From NCBI RefSeq assembly GCF_002975275.1, contig NZ_PCOQ01000032.1, forward strand, positions 1 to 62,818: a DNA stretch of 62,818 nt, written 5' to 3'. Under the pieces are notes generated by a model, which was not told the DNA's origin, searched no databases, and saw nothing but the letters and a program-made list of their open reading frames with translations. Positions 8,302 to 16,767 of this stretch are shown piece after piece. Each line of letters starts with the position of its first letter. Within the stretch, counting starts at the first letter, position 1. Origin of the DNA: Achromobacter sp. MYb9 (GTDB lineage Bacteria; Pseudomonadota; Gammaproteobacteria; Burkholderiales; Burkholderiaceae_B). The position numbers and the translations under genes were made by a program.

Positions 8302-9006
8302 ATGTTCACCGGTATTGTTCAAGGCACCGCGAAGATCGCGAAGATCGCGGATCGCGACGGCCTGCGCACCTTCACGCTGGAATTCCCCCCTGGTTTCTGT
8401 GCCGACCTGGCCATAGGCGCCAGCGTGTCGACGGACGGGGTTTGCCTGACCGTCACGGAATTGGTGTCCGACAACCAGGCAACCTTCGATGTCATGCTGC
8501 AAAGCCTGGCCATCACCACGTTGGGCAGCTACGCCGAAGGCGACCGCGCCAACGTCGAGCGCGCCGCCAGGGACGGGGCCGAGATCGGCGGGCACCCGCT
8601 GTCCGGCCATGTGGACTTCACGTCCGAAGTGATCATGGTGAAGTCGTCCGACACCAATCGCCTGATGCGCTTCAGCATCCCCCCGGATTTCCGCAAGTAC
8701 GTGTTCGCCAAGGGCTACATCGCCATCAACGGCGCCAGCTTGACCGTGTCGGAAGTGAACCGCGCCGAGGGCTGGTTCGAAGTCTGGCTGATTCCCGAAA
8801 CCCGCCGCATGACCGTCTTTGAAGACAAACAGGTGGGCGACTTCGTCAACATCGAAATCGAACGCAGCACGCAGGTGGTGGTGGACACCGTGCGCGAAAC
8901 CGTCCAGGAAAGCCTGGGCAAACTGCAACCGCTGCTGGAAGCCATCCTGAAAGAGAAGGGGCTGACGCTGGAAGATTTCGTCAGCCCGCAGGGCAAAATC
9001 AAATAA
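8302..9006 (+). CDS. ribE: Riboflavin synthase, alpha subunit
   Basis: The enzyme joins two 6,7-dimethyl-8-ribityllumazine molecules to make riboflavin. The 234 residues hold two lumazine-binding barrels (about 1-97 and 98-195). The N-terminal MFTGIV, essential in this family, starts exactly at the ATG. GVCLTVTEL and GGHPLSGHV mark barrel one; INGASLTVSEV and IPETRRMTVF mark barrel two. The C-terminal tail of about 30 residues (ending SPQGKIK) is longer than usual. It is not with other rib genes and no FMN riboswitch fold is apparent in the 112 nt upstream, so it may be constitutive or a second copy. Confidence 0.92.
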   Translation: MFTGIVQGTAKIAKIADRDGLRTFTLEFPPGFCADLAIGASVSTDGVCLTVTELVSDNQATFDVMLQSLAITTLGSYAEGDRANVERAARDGAEIGGHPLSGHVDFTSEVIMVKSSDTNRLMRFSIPPDFRKYVFAKGYIAINGASLTVSEVNRAEGWFEVWLIPETRRMTVFEDKQVGDFVNIEIERSTQVVVDTVRETVQESLGKLQPLLEAILKEKGLTLEDFVSPQGKIK

Positions 9007-9027
9007 GCCTGCCTTGCCGCACGCCGG

Positions 9028-10524
9028 TCATTGGCGCGCGAACGGCTGCCCCAGCGGCCGAATCCGGATGCCCGGTTGCAGCCGGGTCCAGGGCAGGTCC
9101 GCCGGGTCAGCCTGCATCGGCCCCGGCGCCTTCGCCACCAGCACCTCGTGGGCGATCGGCTGGAAGTCGGCGCGGAAATGCACCGAACTCTTCACGACCA
9201 GTATCCCCATTTCCTCGGGCTGCACGCCGCCTACCCGGAACAGATTGCGGTCCAGCATCTGCGCCTTGCTGGCGCTGACCACGACGCGCACGCCGCCGAT
9301 CCGCAAGCCGGCGACCGCGCCCAGATCCACATCCATGCCATGCATCATCGGGCCGTCAAAGCGCAGCTTGCCGGGCGATAGCGTTTCCACCAGGAATTCG
9401 CCTTCGAAAGCCGTGTCGCCCGCCACGCCTGATTGGCCGCCCAAGCGTAGCGTGACCGTCTTGCCGATGCCGGCGGCGGTAGCGGCGCGCACGGCGTCCG
9501 GGTCGTAGAAAAGCCCCAGCGCCGCGTTCTGCGCATCCGCCTCGACCAGTGCGCGCAGCATGCCGGTCGTGTTGGCGTCGCCGCCCGCGCCGGGATTGTC
9601 CTGCGTGTCGGCGATGACGACAGGGCGCGATGCGCCGTGTGCCAGGGCCTGCGCGCGCCGTACCGCTTCGGCCGGTTCCAGGAAGTCCGGCGACCATTGC
9701 GGTTCCAGTTCCAGCACGCGCTGATACAGCGTATCGGTAACCTGTTCCACTGCCGCGGCATCCGACCCATACGCCCAGACGACGGGGCCGCATTCGGGGA
9801 AGTCGGCGGCGGGAAAGCCGGGCGCGAAAGAAATGGAGGCAACGCCCGGCGTCTGCTCCAGCCGGGCCAGCGTTTCGTATACGCCCTGCGACGGCTGCAG
9901 CATCGTGCACATGCCGTTGATGGGAATCAGGAAGGGCAGGCGGCGTTCACTGCGCACCCAGCGGCGGCCCGCGGCGATGCGCGCCAGCAGCAGGCGCGCG
10001 GCATGTTCGCCGGTATCCGCCATGTCCACGTGGGGATAGGTGCGGAACGCGGCCAGTCCGTCGGCTTCGCGCAGCATTTCGGCGGTGACGTTGGCGTGCA
10101 GGTCCAGGCTGGCGATGACCGGCACGTCGGGCCCCACGATCTGGCGCACGCGCGCCAGCAATTCGCCTTCGCCGTCATCCAGGTGTTCCGTGACCATCGC
10201 GCCATGCAAGTCCAGGTAGACGGCGTCGTAGGGCCCGTTGCGCGCGGCATCCAGGATTTCGCCGGCGATGCGTTCGTAGGCATCGCGGGTGACATGGGCG
10301 GACGGACTGGCGCCGGCCCAGATCACCGGGCGCACGGTGTGGCCTTGCGCCTGGATGGCGTTGATGAAGCCGCCTGCGGGAATGTTGACCGAGCGTAGCG
10401 CCAGCACGTCTTCGCCGCGCACCATGGCGGGAAAGCCTTCACCCCGGACGAAATTGTCGTAGCCGGCCTTGGACGGCGCAAAGGTATTGGTCTCGTGCTG
10501 AAAGCCTGCCACCAGGATATGCAT
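9028..10524 (-). CDS. M81 family metallopeptidase (MlrC-like)
   Basis: The 498-residue protein has the MlrC/DUF1485 layout: N-terminal MHILVAGFQHETNTFAP with the zinc-associated His-Glu, a central YLDLHGAMVTEHLDDGEGELL segment and SLDLHANVT, then a C-terminal half with DTQDNPGAGGDANTTGMLRAL. The founding member linearises microcystin-derived peptides, but family members are widespread in bacteria that never meet microcystin, so the natural substrate is probably another small peptide or amide. No signal peptide is seen, so it should be cytoplasmic. It converges with ribE (21 bp apart) and diverges from speG. Confidence 0.85.
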   Translation of the reverse strand: MHILVAGFQHETNTFAPSKAGYDNFVRGEGFPAMVRGEDVLALRSVNIPAGGFINAIQAQGHTVRPVIWAGASPSAHVTRDAYERIAGEILDAARNGPYDAVYLDLHGAMVTEHLDDGEGELLARVRQIVGPDVPVIASLDLHANVTAEMLREADGLAAFRTYPHVDMADTGEHAARLLLARIAAGRRWVRSERRLPFLIPINGMCTMLQPSQGVYETLARLEQTPGVASISFAPGFPAADFPECGPVVWAYGSDAAAVEQVTDTLYQRVLELEPQWSPDFLEPAEAVRRAQALAHGASRPVVIADTQDNPGAGGDANTTGMLRALVEADAQNAALGLFYDPDAVRAATAAGIGKTVTLRLGGQSGVAGDTAFEGEFLVETLSPGKLRFDGPMMHGMDVDLGAVAGLRIGGVRVVVSASKAQMLDRNLFRVGGVQPEEMGILVVKSSVHFRADFQPIAHEVLVAKAPGPMQADPADLPWTRLQPGIRIRPLGQPFARQ

Positions 10525-10837
10525 GTCGTTTCCTCTTGTTCATCGGGATAGCGCGCAACAGCCGGCAGTGTGGCACGAGAGGGGCGCGAAAGCACCGCAA
10601 AAAGCGGATGGAATCGTCACGGAGTGGACGGACGATTACCCGTACTGGCACCGGGTTCAGCGCGTCGCCTGGCGTTGTTTATTTATGTATTTTGAATTTA
10701 TAGATCAAGTAAATACGGGGCTTTCAAGCCAATTATGTCCTAAGGCAGCCGTAAATAGCCGTTTCGACTCTGAAATGCCCATGAAAAGGGCGTTTCGGAC
10801 GGATTCGAATACAATGATGGCACTTTCGGAGGTTTCT
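10525..10837. promoter_or_regulatory. 313-bp divergent intergenic region before speG
   Basis: There is no convincing gene here. The part 10675-10745 is strikingly A+T-rich for this genome and holds a possible promoter for speG: TTGTTT (10675-10680) and TATAGA (10699-10704), 18 bp apart. An AT-rich upstream segment of this kind may also be bound by H-NS-like proteins. GGAGGT at 10828-10833 is the ribosome site of speG. Confidence 0.4.
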
Positions 10838-11422
10838 ATGTCGGTCATATCCGATATCAAAATACGCCCCCTGGAGCGCGGCGACCTGCACTTCGTGCAC
10901 AAGATCAACAATAACGACGTCATCATGCGTTATTGGTTCGAAGAGCCCTACGAGGCCTACGACGAACTGGTTGCCCTCTATGACCGCCACTTGCACGACC
11001 AGAACGAGCGGCGTTTCATCATCGAGCACGACACCGGCCAACCCGCAGGCCTGGTGGAACTGGTGGAAATCGACTACATCCACCGCCGCGCGGAATTCCA
11101 GATCATCATCGCGCCCAGTTATCAGGGGCGGGGCTACGCCAAAGCGGCGACCCGCATCGCGGTGGGCTACGCGTTCCGCGTACTGAACCTGCACAAGGTC
11201 TATCTGGTGGTGGACAAGGACAACATGGCGGCCGTGCACGTGTACGAACGCTGCGGCTTTCAGATCGAAGGGCTGCTGAAGGAAGAGTTCTTTTCCAACG
11301 GCGCCTACCGCGACGCATACCGCATGGCGCTGTTGCAGCATGAACATCTGCGCGATGTGGGCCCCGGCGCGCCCGATGCGCCCGTACTGCGGGATTGGCC
11401 GCAGGAAGAACAAACGGGCTGA
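10838..11422 (+). CDS. speG: Spermidine N1-acetyltransferase (GNAT family)
   Basis: The GNAT enzyme transfers acetyl from acetyl-CoA to spermidine or spermine, limiting polyamine toxicity under stress. The 194-residue product resembles SpeG throughout: IRPLERGDLHFVHKINN at the start, the acidic polyamine-binding EEPYEAYDELVALYDRH segment, the acetyl-CoA loop SYQGRGYAKAA, and YERCGFQIEGLLKEEFFSNG. The ATG at 10838 is chosen because GGAGGT precedes it by 5 nt; upstream in-frame ATGs lack this. The C-terminal 20 residues extend beyond the E. coli protein and are probably disordered. It stands alone. Confidence 0.9.
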   Translation: MSVISDIKIRPLERGDLHFVHKINNNDVIMRYWFEEPYEAYDELVALYDRHLHDQNERRFIIEHDTGQPAGLVELVEIDYIHRRAEFQIIIAPSYQGRGYAKAATRIAVGYAFRVLNLHKVYLVVDKDNMAAVHVYERCGFQIEGLLKEEFFSNGAYRDAYRMALLQHEHLRDVGPGAPDAPVLRDWPQEEQTG

Positions 11423-11461
11423 CGCCCGTTCATCCGTCTCCGTGTGTTGACGCGTGGCGCC

Positions 11462-13906
11462 TCAGGCTGCCGCGCGCAGCAGGCGCAGGCCGTTGGCCAC
11501 CACCAGCAGGCTGGCCCCGACGTCGGCGAACACCGCCATCCACAGCGTCGCGTTGCCGGTCATGGCAAGCGCCAGGAACACCACCTTGATGCCCAGCGCC
11601 AGCGTGATGTTCTGCATCAGCACGCGGTGGGTTGCGCGAGACAAGCGCAGGAAGGTCCCGATCTTGCGCAGGTCGTCGTCCATCAAGGCCACGTCCGCGG
11701 TTTCGATGGCGGTGCCCGTGCCGGCGGCGCCCATCGCGAACCCGATGTCGGCGCGGGCCAGCGCCGGCGCGTCGTTGATGCCGTCACCCACCATGCCCAC
11801 GCGGCCGCTGGGCGCCAGCTTGCTTTCGATGGCGGCGAGCTTGTCTTCAGGCAGTTGATCGCCGCGGGCTTCGTCGATGCCCACCTGTTTCGCAATGGCC
11901 TGGGCGGTAGGGGTGTTGTCGCCCGTCAGCATCAGCGTGCGCACGCCCAGCGCATGCAGGTCGGCGATGGCGGCCGCGCTGGTGGGTTTGACCGTGTCTG
12001 CCACGGCGGCCAACGCCATCACCCGGTGGCCGTCGGTCAGTCCGATGGCGCTCTTGCCCTGGCGTTCGAGTTCGTCCAGGCGGGCTTCCAGCTTGGGGCT
12101 CGACACGCCCAGTTCGCGCATCAGGCGGCGGTTGCCCAATTGATAGGTCACGCCGTCGATCTGCGCGCTGACGCCGCGGCCGGGCAGGGCCGTGAAGGCG
12201 TCGACCTCAAGCAACGCCATGCCGGCGTCGCGTGCCGCATTGGCAACCGCCAGCGACACCGGGTGGTCGGAACGGGCGGCCAGGCTGGCCGCGATCAGGG
12301 CTGCGGGGTGACGGGCCTGGTCGGACACCTCCCACTCCTGCAGGTCGGTCTGCACCGGTTTGCCGTGCGTCAGCGTGCCGGTCTTGTCCAGCGCCAACCA
12401 CTTCAGGTTGCGGCCTTCTTCCAGATACACGCCGCCCTTGACCAGAATGCCGCGCCGCGAGGCGGCAGTCAGGCCGCTGACGATGCTGACCGGCGTTGAA
12501 ATCACCAGTGCGCACGGGCAGGCGATGATCAACAGCGCCAGCGCGCGGTAGATGGCATCGAACCACGGCTGGCCCCACAGCAGGGGCGGCGCCACGGCCA
12601 CCAACACGGCCACCGCCACCACGACCGGCGTATAGATGCGCGAGAAGCGGTCGATGAAGCGCTGGGTCGGCGCGCGGGCGCCCTGGGCCTGTTCGACGGC
12701 GTGGATGATGCGGGCCAGCGTCGTATTGCCGGCGGCCGCGGTCACGCGGTATTCGAACGAGCCCGACGTGTTCACCGTGGCGGCGAACACCGGATCGTCC
12801 TGCGCCTTTTCCACGGGCAGGCTTTCGCCGGTGATGGGTGACTGGTCCACGGCCGAACTGCCGCTGACGATGATGCCGTCGGCGGCGATGCGTTCGCCGG
12901 GGCGCACCCGCACCACGTCGTTCACCTGCAATTGGGCGGCGGGCACTTCAAGCCAGCGGCCGTCTGCCTGGCGCACCGTCGCGGTTTCGGGGGCCAGGTC
13001 CAGCAGGCCGCGGATGGCATTGCGCGCACGGTCCAGCGAACGGGCCTCGATCAATTCGGCCACGTTGAACAGGAACATCACCATGGCCGCTTCGGGCCAT
13101 TGGCCGATGAGCACGGCGCCGGTCACGGCAATGCTCATCAAGGCATTGATGTTGAGGTTGCCGTTGCGCACGGCGATCCAGCCTTTGCGGTAGGTGGTAA
13201 GGCCGCAAGCCAGAATGGCGGCCACGGCGAATGCCGCAGTGACGCCCAGCGGCCAACCGGCGAAATGCGAAAGTTCGGACAAGGCGGCCAGCACGCCGGA
13301 GCCGCCGATCAGCCACCAGTTCACGGGTTTGGCGCCGGGGGCAGGGGTGCCGGGTGCGCCGTCGGTCAGCGGTTCCGGCGTCATATCCAGCGACTTGATG
13401 GCGGCGATGATGCGATCCAGCGCGCCCTCGGCGTGCACCACCGTCAGCACGCGTTGCATCAGGTTGAAGTCCAGCGCATGCACGCCGTCCAGATTGCCCA
13501 GCTTCTTGCGGATCAGCGTTTCCTCGGTGGGGCAGTCCATCTGACCGATGCGCAGGCGTGCCAGCAACTGGCCCGGACCGGCGGCAAGCGTGGAGCCGCC
13601 GTCGCCCGAGAGCGACATGTTTTCCATGCCCTGCGCGTGGCCGCAGCAAGCGGCCTCCGGCTGCGCGTGACGATGGCCATGATCATGGGCGTGGTCATGC
13701 TTGTGGCCGTGATCATGATCATGATCATGGTTATGGTCGTGGCTGTGATCGTGGTCGTGGCGATGATCGTGCCCGTGGCCCCCGTCGACCGCTGCGTGAT
13801 CGTGACCCGCCTGGCCGTGCGCAGGTTCGCCGTGCCCGGCGCGGCAGCAGGCGCCGTCTTGCCCGGCGGGCTTGGGTTTGTGGGTGTTGACAGGAGGGAG
13901 GGACAT
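11462..13906 (-). CDS. cadA: Zn2+/Cd2+/Pb2+-exporting P1B-type ATPase with His-rich N-terminus
   Basis: This 814-residue inner-membrane pump expels divalent soft metals at the cost of ATP. The N-terminus is extraordinary: residues 26-80 are dominated by His-Asp repeats, flanked by CC pairs (20-21, 87-88), followed by a heavy-metal-associated domain with MDCPTEE (123-129). The core has TGES (359-362), the membrane metal site CPC (463-465) typical of Zn/Cd/Pb pumps, the phosphorylated Asp in DKTGTLT (D507), and GDGINDAPALA in the hinge. Transmembrane segments cluster at about 195-290, 425-480 and near the C-terminus. It diverges from a CadR-like regulator over a MerR-type promoter, so metal-induced expression is expected. 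Confidence 0.93.
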   Translation of the reverse strand: MSLPPVNTHKPKPAGQDGACCRAGHGEPAHGQAGHDHAAVDGGHGHDHRHDHDHSHDHNHDHDHDHGHKHDHAHDHGHRHAQPEAACCGHAQGMENMSLSGDGGSTLAAGPGQLLARLRIGQMDCPTEETLIRKKLGNLDGVHALDFNLMQRVLTVVHAEGALDRIIAAIKSLDMTPEPLTDGAPGTPAPGAKPVNWWLIGGSGVLAALSELSHFAGWPLGVTAAFAVAAILACGLTTYRKGWIAVRNGNLNINALMSIAVTGAVLIGQWPEAAMVMFLFNVAELIEARSLDRARNAIRGLLDLAPETATVRQADGRWLEVPAAQLQVNDVVRVRPGERIAADGIIVSGSSAVDQSPITGESLPVEKAQDDPVFAATVNTSGSFEYRVTAAAGNTTLARIIHAVEQAQGARAPTQRFIDRFSRIYTPVVVAVAVLVAVAPPLLWGQPWFDAIYRALALLIIACPCALVISTPVSIVSGLTAASRRGILVKGGVYLEEGRNLKWLALDKTGTLTHGKPVQTDLQEWEVSDQARHPAALIAASLAARSDHPVSLAVANAARDAGMALLEVDAFTALPGRGVSAQIDGVTYQLGNRRLMRELGVSSPKLEARLDELERQGKSAIGLTDGHRVMALAAVADTVKPTSAAAIADLHALGVRTLMLTGDNTPTAQAIAKQVGIDEARGDQLPEDKLAAIESKLAPSGRVGMVGDGINDAPALARADIGFAMGAAGTGTAIETADVALMDDDLRKIGTFLRLSRATHRVLMQNITLALGIKVVFLALAMTGNATLWMAVFADVGASLLVVANGLRLLRAAA

Positions 13907-13936
13907 CTTCTACGCCTTATGTAAGCTGATGGTCGT

Positions 13937-13967
13937 ATTCCACACCTTGGAGTTACTATAGGGTCAA
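13937..13967 (-). promoter_or_regulatory. MerR-type cadA promoter/operator (19-bp spacer)
   Basis: On the minus strand TTGACC (13967-13962) and TGGAAT (13942-13937) are separated by exactly 19 bp, the overlong spacer typical of MerR-activated promoters. The spacer holds the near-palindrome ACCCTATAGTAACTCCAAGGT (one base over 20 with its flanks; 13964-13944), resembling known CadR/PbrR operators. Confidence 0.88.
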
Positions 13968-14004
13968 CCCCTTATTTCAAGCGGATGCGATCCAGGGAGG
14001 CGCG

Positions 14005-14439
14005 ATGCGTATTGGCGAATTGGCCACGGCGGCCGGCACCACCGTCGAAACGGTCAGATACTACGAAAAAGAAGGGCTGCTGCCCGCCCCGGAACGCGGC
14101 CTGAACAACTACCGCAGCTACGGGCAACCCCATCTGGAACGGCTGCGCCTGATCCGGAATTGCCGGGCGCTGGACATGACGCAGGACGAAATACGCGCCA
14201 TCCTGTCACTGGCCGATAACCATCAAACCGGATGCGGCCCCATTAACGAACTGTTCGACGAACACATTTCGCATGTGGATGAACGCATTGCCGAACTGAC
14301 GCAACTGAAGACGCAGCTGACCGATTTGCGGCAGCGCTGCCTGTCCGCGCGACCCGACGCGGAAGACTGCGGCATTCTGCACGGCCTGTCTGAAATGCAG
14401 GTCGAAGAGCGCCAGGAGCGTCACACCCACCTGGGCTGA
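14005..14439 (+). CDS. cadR: Cd(II)/Pb(II)-responsive MerR-family regulator
   Basis: The 144-residue protein has the MerR winged helix (MRIGELATAAGTTVETVRYYEK at the N-terminus, RSYG wing), a long dimerisation helix at about 80-112, and a metal loop. Cysteines sit at 53, 77, 112 and 122; those near 77 and 112 match the positions used for cadmium by CadR. In the family, metal binding twists the overlong promoter and switches on transcription. The regulator sits 98 bp from cadA on the opposite strand with the operator between them. GGGAGG precedes the ATG. PbrR-like specificity for lead cannot be excluded. Confidence 0.9.
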   Translation: MRIGELATAAGTTVETVRYYEKEGLLPAPERGLNNYRSYGQPHLERLRLIRNCRALDMTQDEIRAILSLADNHQTGCGPINELFDEHISHVDERIAELTQLKTQLTDLRQRCLSARPDAEDCGILHGLSEMQVEERQERHTHLG

Positions 14440-14529
14440 TGCCCTTGCTGCGGGCCGGGGGATGCCCGCCCCGTCCGCCGCCATCGCTTAATATGAGAAT
14501 CTGTTTCTTTCCCATTTGCGCCCGAATCC

Positions 14530-15123
14530 ATGACCGTAACCACCACCGCCACTCCGCTGCACGCCCTGACCACGCGCCGTTCCGTGAAGTTCTTGCGGGG
14601 CCCGGCGCCCAAGCCCGACGAACTTGAACAGATCCTGCAGGCCGCCATGTCGGCCCCCGACCATGGCGCGCTGCGCCCGTGGCGTTTTGTCGTGATCCAG
14701 GGCGAGGCCATTGGCAAGCTGGCGGATGTGGCGCTGGACGCGGTCAAGCGCAGCGGCGACCCGCGCATGACGCCTGAAAAGGAAAAGTCGGTGCGCGAAT
14801 GGATGGCGGGCGTGCCGCTGTTCATTGCCGTGGCGCAGAAGATCGCGCACGACAACACCAAAATCCCCGAACACGAGCAACTGCTGGCCACGGGTTGCTC
14901 GGTCATGAACATCCTGAACGCGGTTCATATGCTGGGCTATGGCGCATTCTGGAGCACCGGGGTCGGCACCTATGTCGAAGACGTGCAGAACGCGCTGGGC
15001 CTGGATTCGCTGGATTACCGTTTCCTGGGCTATCTGGCCATCGGCACGCCGGGTTGCGCCGTGCCGCCGGCCAACCGCCCCGACTATCGCGACTTCGTCA
15101 CGGAGTGGACCGGCCCGGTCTGA
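14530..15123 (+). CDS. Nitroreductase family protein (YdjA-like)
   Basis: The 197-residue flavoprotein belongs to the FMN-dependent nitroreductase fold. Near the N-terminus, TTRRSVKFLRGPAP is the FMN-phosphate Arg motif, followed by AAMSAPDHGALRPWRFVV, the usual FMN/substrate segment of the short YdjA subgroup; the C-terminal FLGYLAIGTPG is also typical. These small members reduce nitroaromatics or quinones with NAD(P)H, but the natural substrate is unknown. It lies between cadR and the iron locus without obvious coupling to either. Hairpins after the stop (15147-15165 and 15170-15218) may end its transcript. Confidence 0.85.
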   Translation: MTVTTTATPLHALTTRRSVKFLRGPAPKPDELEQILQAAMSAPDHGALRPWRFVVIQGEAIGKLADVALDAVKRSGDPRMTPEKEKSVREWMAGVPLFIAVAQKIAHDNTKIPEHEQLLATGCSVMNILNAVHMLGYGAFWSTGVGTYVEDVQNALGLDSLDYRFLGYLAIGTPGCAVPPANRPDYRDFVTEWTGPV

Positions 15124-15169
15124 CCGAAAAAGACGCGTCTTGCAGGGCGCCCCTGAACAGGGCGCTTGC

Positions 15170-15218
15170 GCGCCAGGCAATAAATGACAATAATTCTTAT
15201 TGTTAATTAGCCTGGCGC
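15170..15218. promoter_or_regulatory. Fur-box-like palindrome nested in a larger inverted repeat
   Basis: ACAATAA-TTC-TTATTGT (15187-15203) resembles half-sites of the Fur box and lies just upstream of the sigma gene. It is nested almost concentrically inside a perfect 9-bp inverted repeat GCGCCAGGC / GCCTGGCGC (15170-15178, 15210-15218). Iron repression of the fecI-like operon is the natural reading. Confidence 0.7.
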
Positions 15219-15224
15219 CTTTCC

Positions 15225-15737
15225 ATGTCCCCATCCGCACAGCCCACGGAGCATTCCGCTGCCGAGCTGTATGAAGCGCATCACTCCTGGCTGCAAGCGT
15301 GGCTGCGGCGCAGGCTAGGGTGCCGCCATGATGCGGCCGACCTGGCGCACGATACGTTCGTGCGTGTCCTGGCTGGCCGCCAGACCGAGACCATTCGCGA
15401 ACCGCGCGCGTTCCTGACCACGTTGGCGCAGCGCACGCTGTTTACCTTCTGGCGCCGCCGCGAGCTGGAGCGCGCGTATCTCGACAGCCTTGGCGCCTTG
15501 CCGCCGGCCACCGTGGCCAGCGAAGAAAGCCGTGCGTTGGTGATCGAGGCCTTGATGCATATCGACCGCGCATTGCAACGCCTGCCGCTCAAGGCGCGCC
15601 AGACCTTCCTTTACAGTCAGCTCGACGGACTCGGCTACGCCGAGATCGCCGTGCGTGTCGGCGTTTCCGTCATCACGGTGCGGCGCTACATGAAGCAGGC
15701 CATCACGCTGTGCGTGGCGGCGCGCCTGGACGCATGA
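15225..15737 (+). CDS. FecI-like ECF sigma factor (iron-responsive)
   Basis: The 170-residue extracytoplasmic-function sigma factor has region 2 (LYEAHHSWLQAWLRRRLG, then DLAHDTFVRVL for -10 recognition) and region 4 (LPLKARQTFLYSQLDGLGYA, then VSVITVRRYMKQ as the -35 helix). In FecI systems it directs RNA polymerase to a TonB-receptor promoter when the partner FecR relays that an iron chelate is bound outside. It is the first gene of sigma-FecR-receptor order, behind a Fur-like box. Its stop overlaps the fecR start as ATGA. Confidence 0.92.
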   Translation: MSPSAQPTEHSAAELYEAHHSWLQAWLRRRLGCRHDAADLAHDTFVRVLAGRQTETIREPRAFLTTLAQRTLFTFWRRRELERAYLDSLGALPPATVASEESRALVIEALMHIDRALQRLPLKARQTFLYSQLDGLGYAEIAVRVGVSVITVRRYMKQAITLCVAARLDA

Positions 15738-16696
15738 CCGCGCCGTTGCTGCCGGCCGATCTGGAATCGGCCGTGGATTGGATGGTGCTGCTGTCCTCGG
15801 GCAGCGTGACTGCCGCCGACCGCGCGCGGTTCGAGCAATGGCGGCTGGCGGATCCCCGCCATCGCGCGGCGTGGGAGAAGGTCAACGCCGCCGTCAAGGA
15901 TTCCTTTGCGGCGCTGGGCGGAGGCGAGCAGCGGCTGGCGGCTGGCCGCGCCTTGCTGACCCCGCCGGCCAGGCGGCGGATGCTGCGCAATGCGCTGGGC
16001 CTGGCGCTGGCGGCGGGCGGCCTGGCCGCGCTGGTCGATCGCCAGACCCCGCTGCGTACGCTGGCCGCCGACCTGCGCACGGGTACCGGCGAACGTCGCG
16101 CCTATACCTTGCCGGACGGCAGCGAGTTGACGCTGAATGCGCGCTCGGCCGTGAATCTGGATTTCAGTGCTGGCGAGCGCCGCGTGCGCTTGAAAGCGGG
16201 CGCGGTCTATGTGCGCGTGGCGCCCGACGCCGCGCGCCCCTTCATCGTCGCAACCGCCGAGGGCGAGGTGCAGGCGCTGGGGACGGTGTTCAGCGTGGCC
16301 CGGGAAGAAGAGGCTTGCGTGGTCAGCGTGGTCGAACATCTCGTCGAAGTGCGCGCCGTCGGCCAGCGCCGCGTGCTGCGGGCAGGCGAGGGCCTGCGGT
16401 TCGATGCGCGGGGCCTGGGCACGCCCGACGCCATGCTGGCCGACGCCGCCGCGTGGCAAAGCGGCATGCTGGTCGTGCATGACGAGTCATTGGGGGCGGT
16501 GGTGCAAGCGCTGCGGCCCTACCGGCGCGGCATCATCCGGATTACGCCGGCCGCCGCGCGGCTGCGCGTGTTGGGGGCGTTTCCGCTGGACGACACGGGC
16601 CGCACGCTGGAGTCGCTGCGCCAGACCTTGCCGATCGAGGTCACGTCGTTGGGCGGGTGGTTCGTCAGCATCGACCTGCGCCCCGCCTCGCACTGA
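15734..16696 (+). CDS. FecR-like anti-sigma/signal transducer
   Basis: The 320-residue inner-membrane protein should hold the sigma factor in check and pass the signal from the receptor. It has a cytoplasmic N-terminal domain (AVDWMVLLSSGSVTAADRAR, then WRLADPRHRAAWEKV), a short hydrophobic stretch around residues 85-105 (ALGLALAAGGLAALV), and a periplasmic FecR domain from about 120 (TLPDGSELTLNARSAVNLDF, VRLKAGAVYVRVA). The ATG at 15734 overlaps the sigma stop; an ATG 24 nt upstream is less likely. The C-terminal part (LRPYRRGIIRI) resembles the STN-interacting segment. Confidence 0.9.
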   Translation: MTAPLLPADLESAVDWMVLLSSGSVTAADRARFEQWRLADPRHRAAWEKVNAAVKDSFAALGGGEQRLAAGRALLTPPARRRMLRNALGLALAAGGLAALVDRQTPLRTLAADLRTGTGERRAYTLPDGSELTLNARSAVNLDFSAGERRVRLKAGAVYVRVAPDAARPFIVATAEGEVQALGTVFSVAREEEACVVSVVEHLVEVRAVGQRRVLRAGEGLRFDARGLGTPDAMLADAAAWQSGMLVVHDESLGAVVQALRPYRRGIIRITPAAARLRVLGAFPLDDTGRTLESLRQTLPIEVTSLGGWFVSIDLRPASH

Positions 16697-16767
16697 AAAT
16701 AAATGATCACTTTTGTCCGCGTCGTTGGACATCCCTCCTGAAACACCAAACTGTTGCAGGAGAACCC

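Noticed and set aside
13660..13800. CRISPR-like or microsatellite array (repeated CATGATC-type units)
   Set aside because: The repeats are in frame within the ATPase gene and encode the His-Asp tail; spacing is irregular and there are no spacers.
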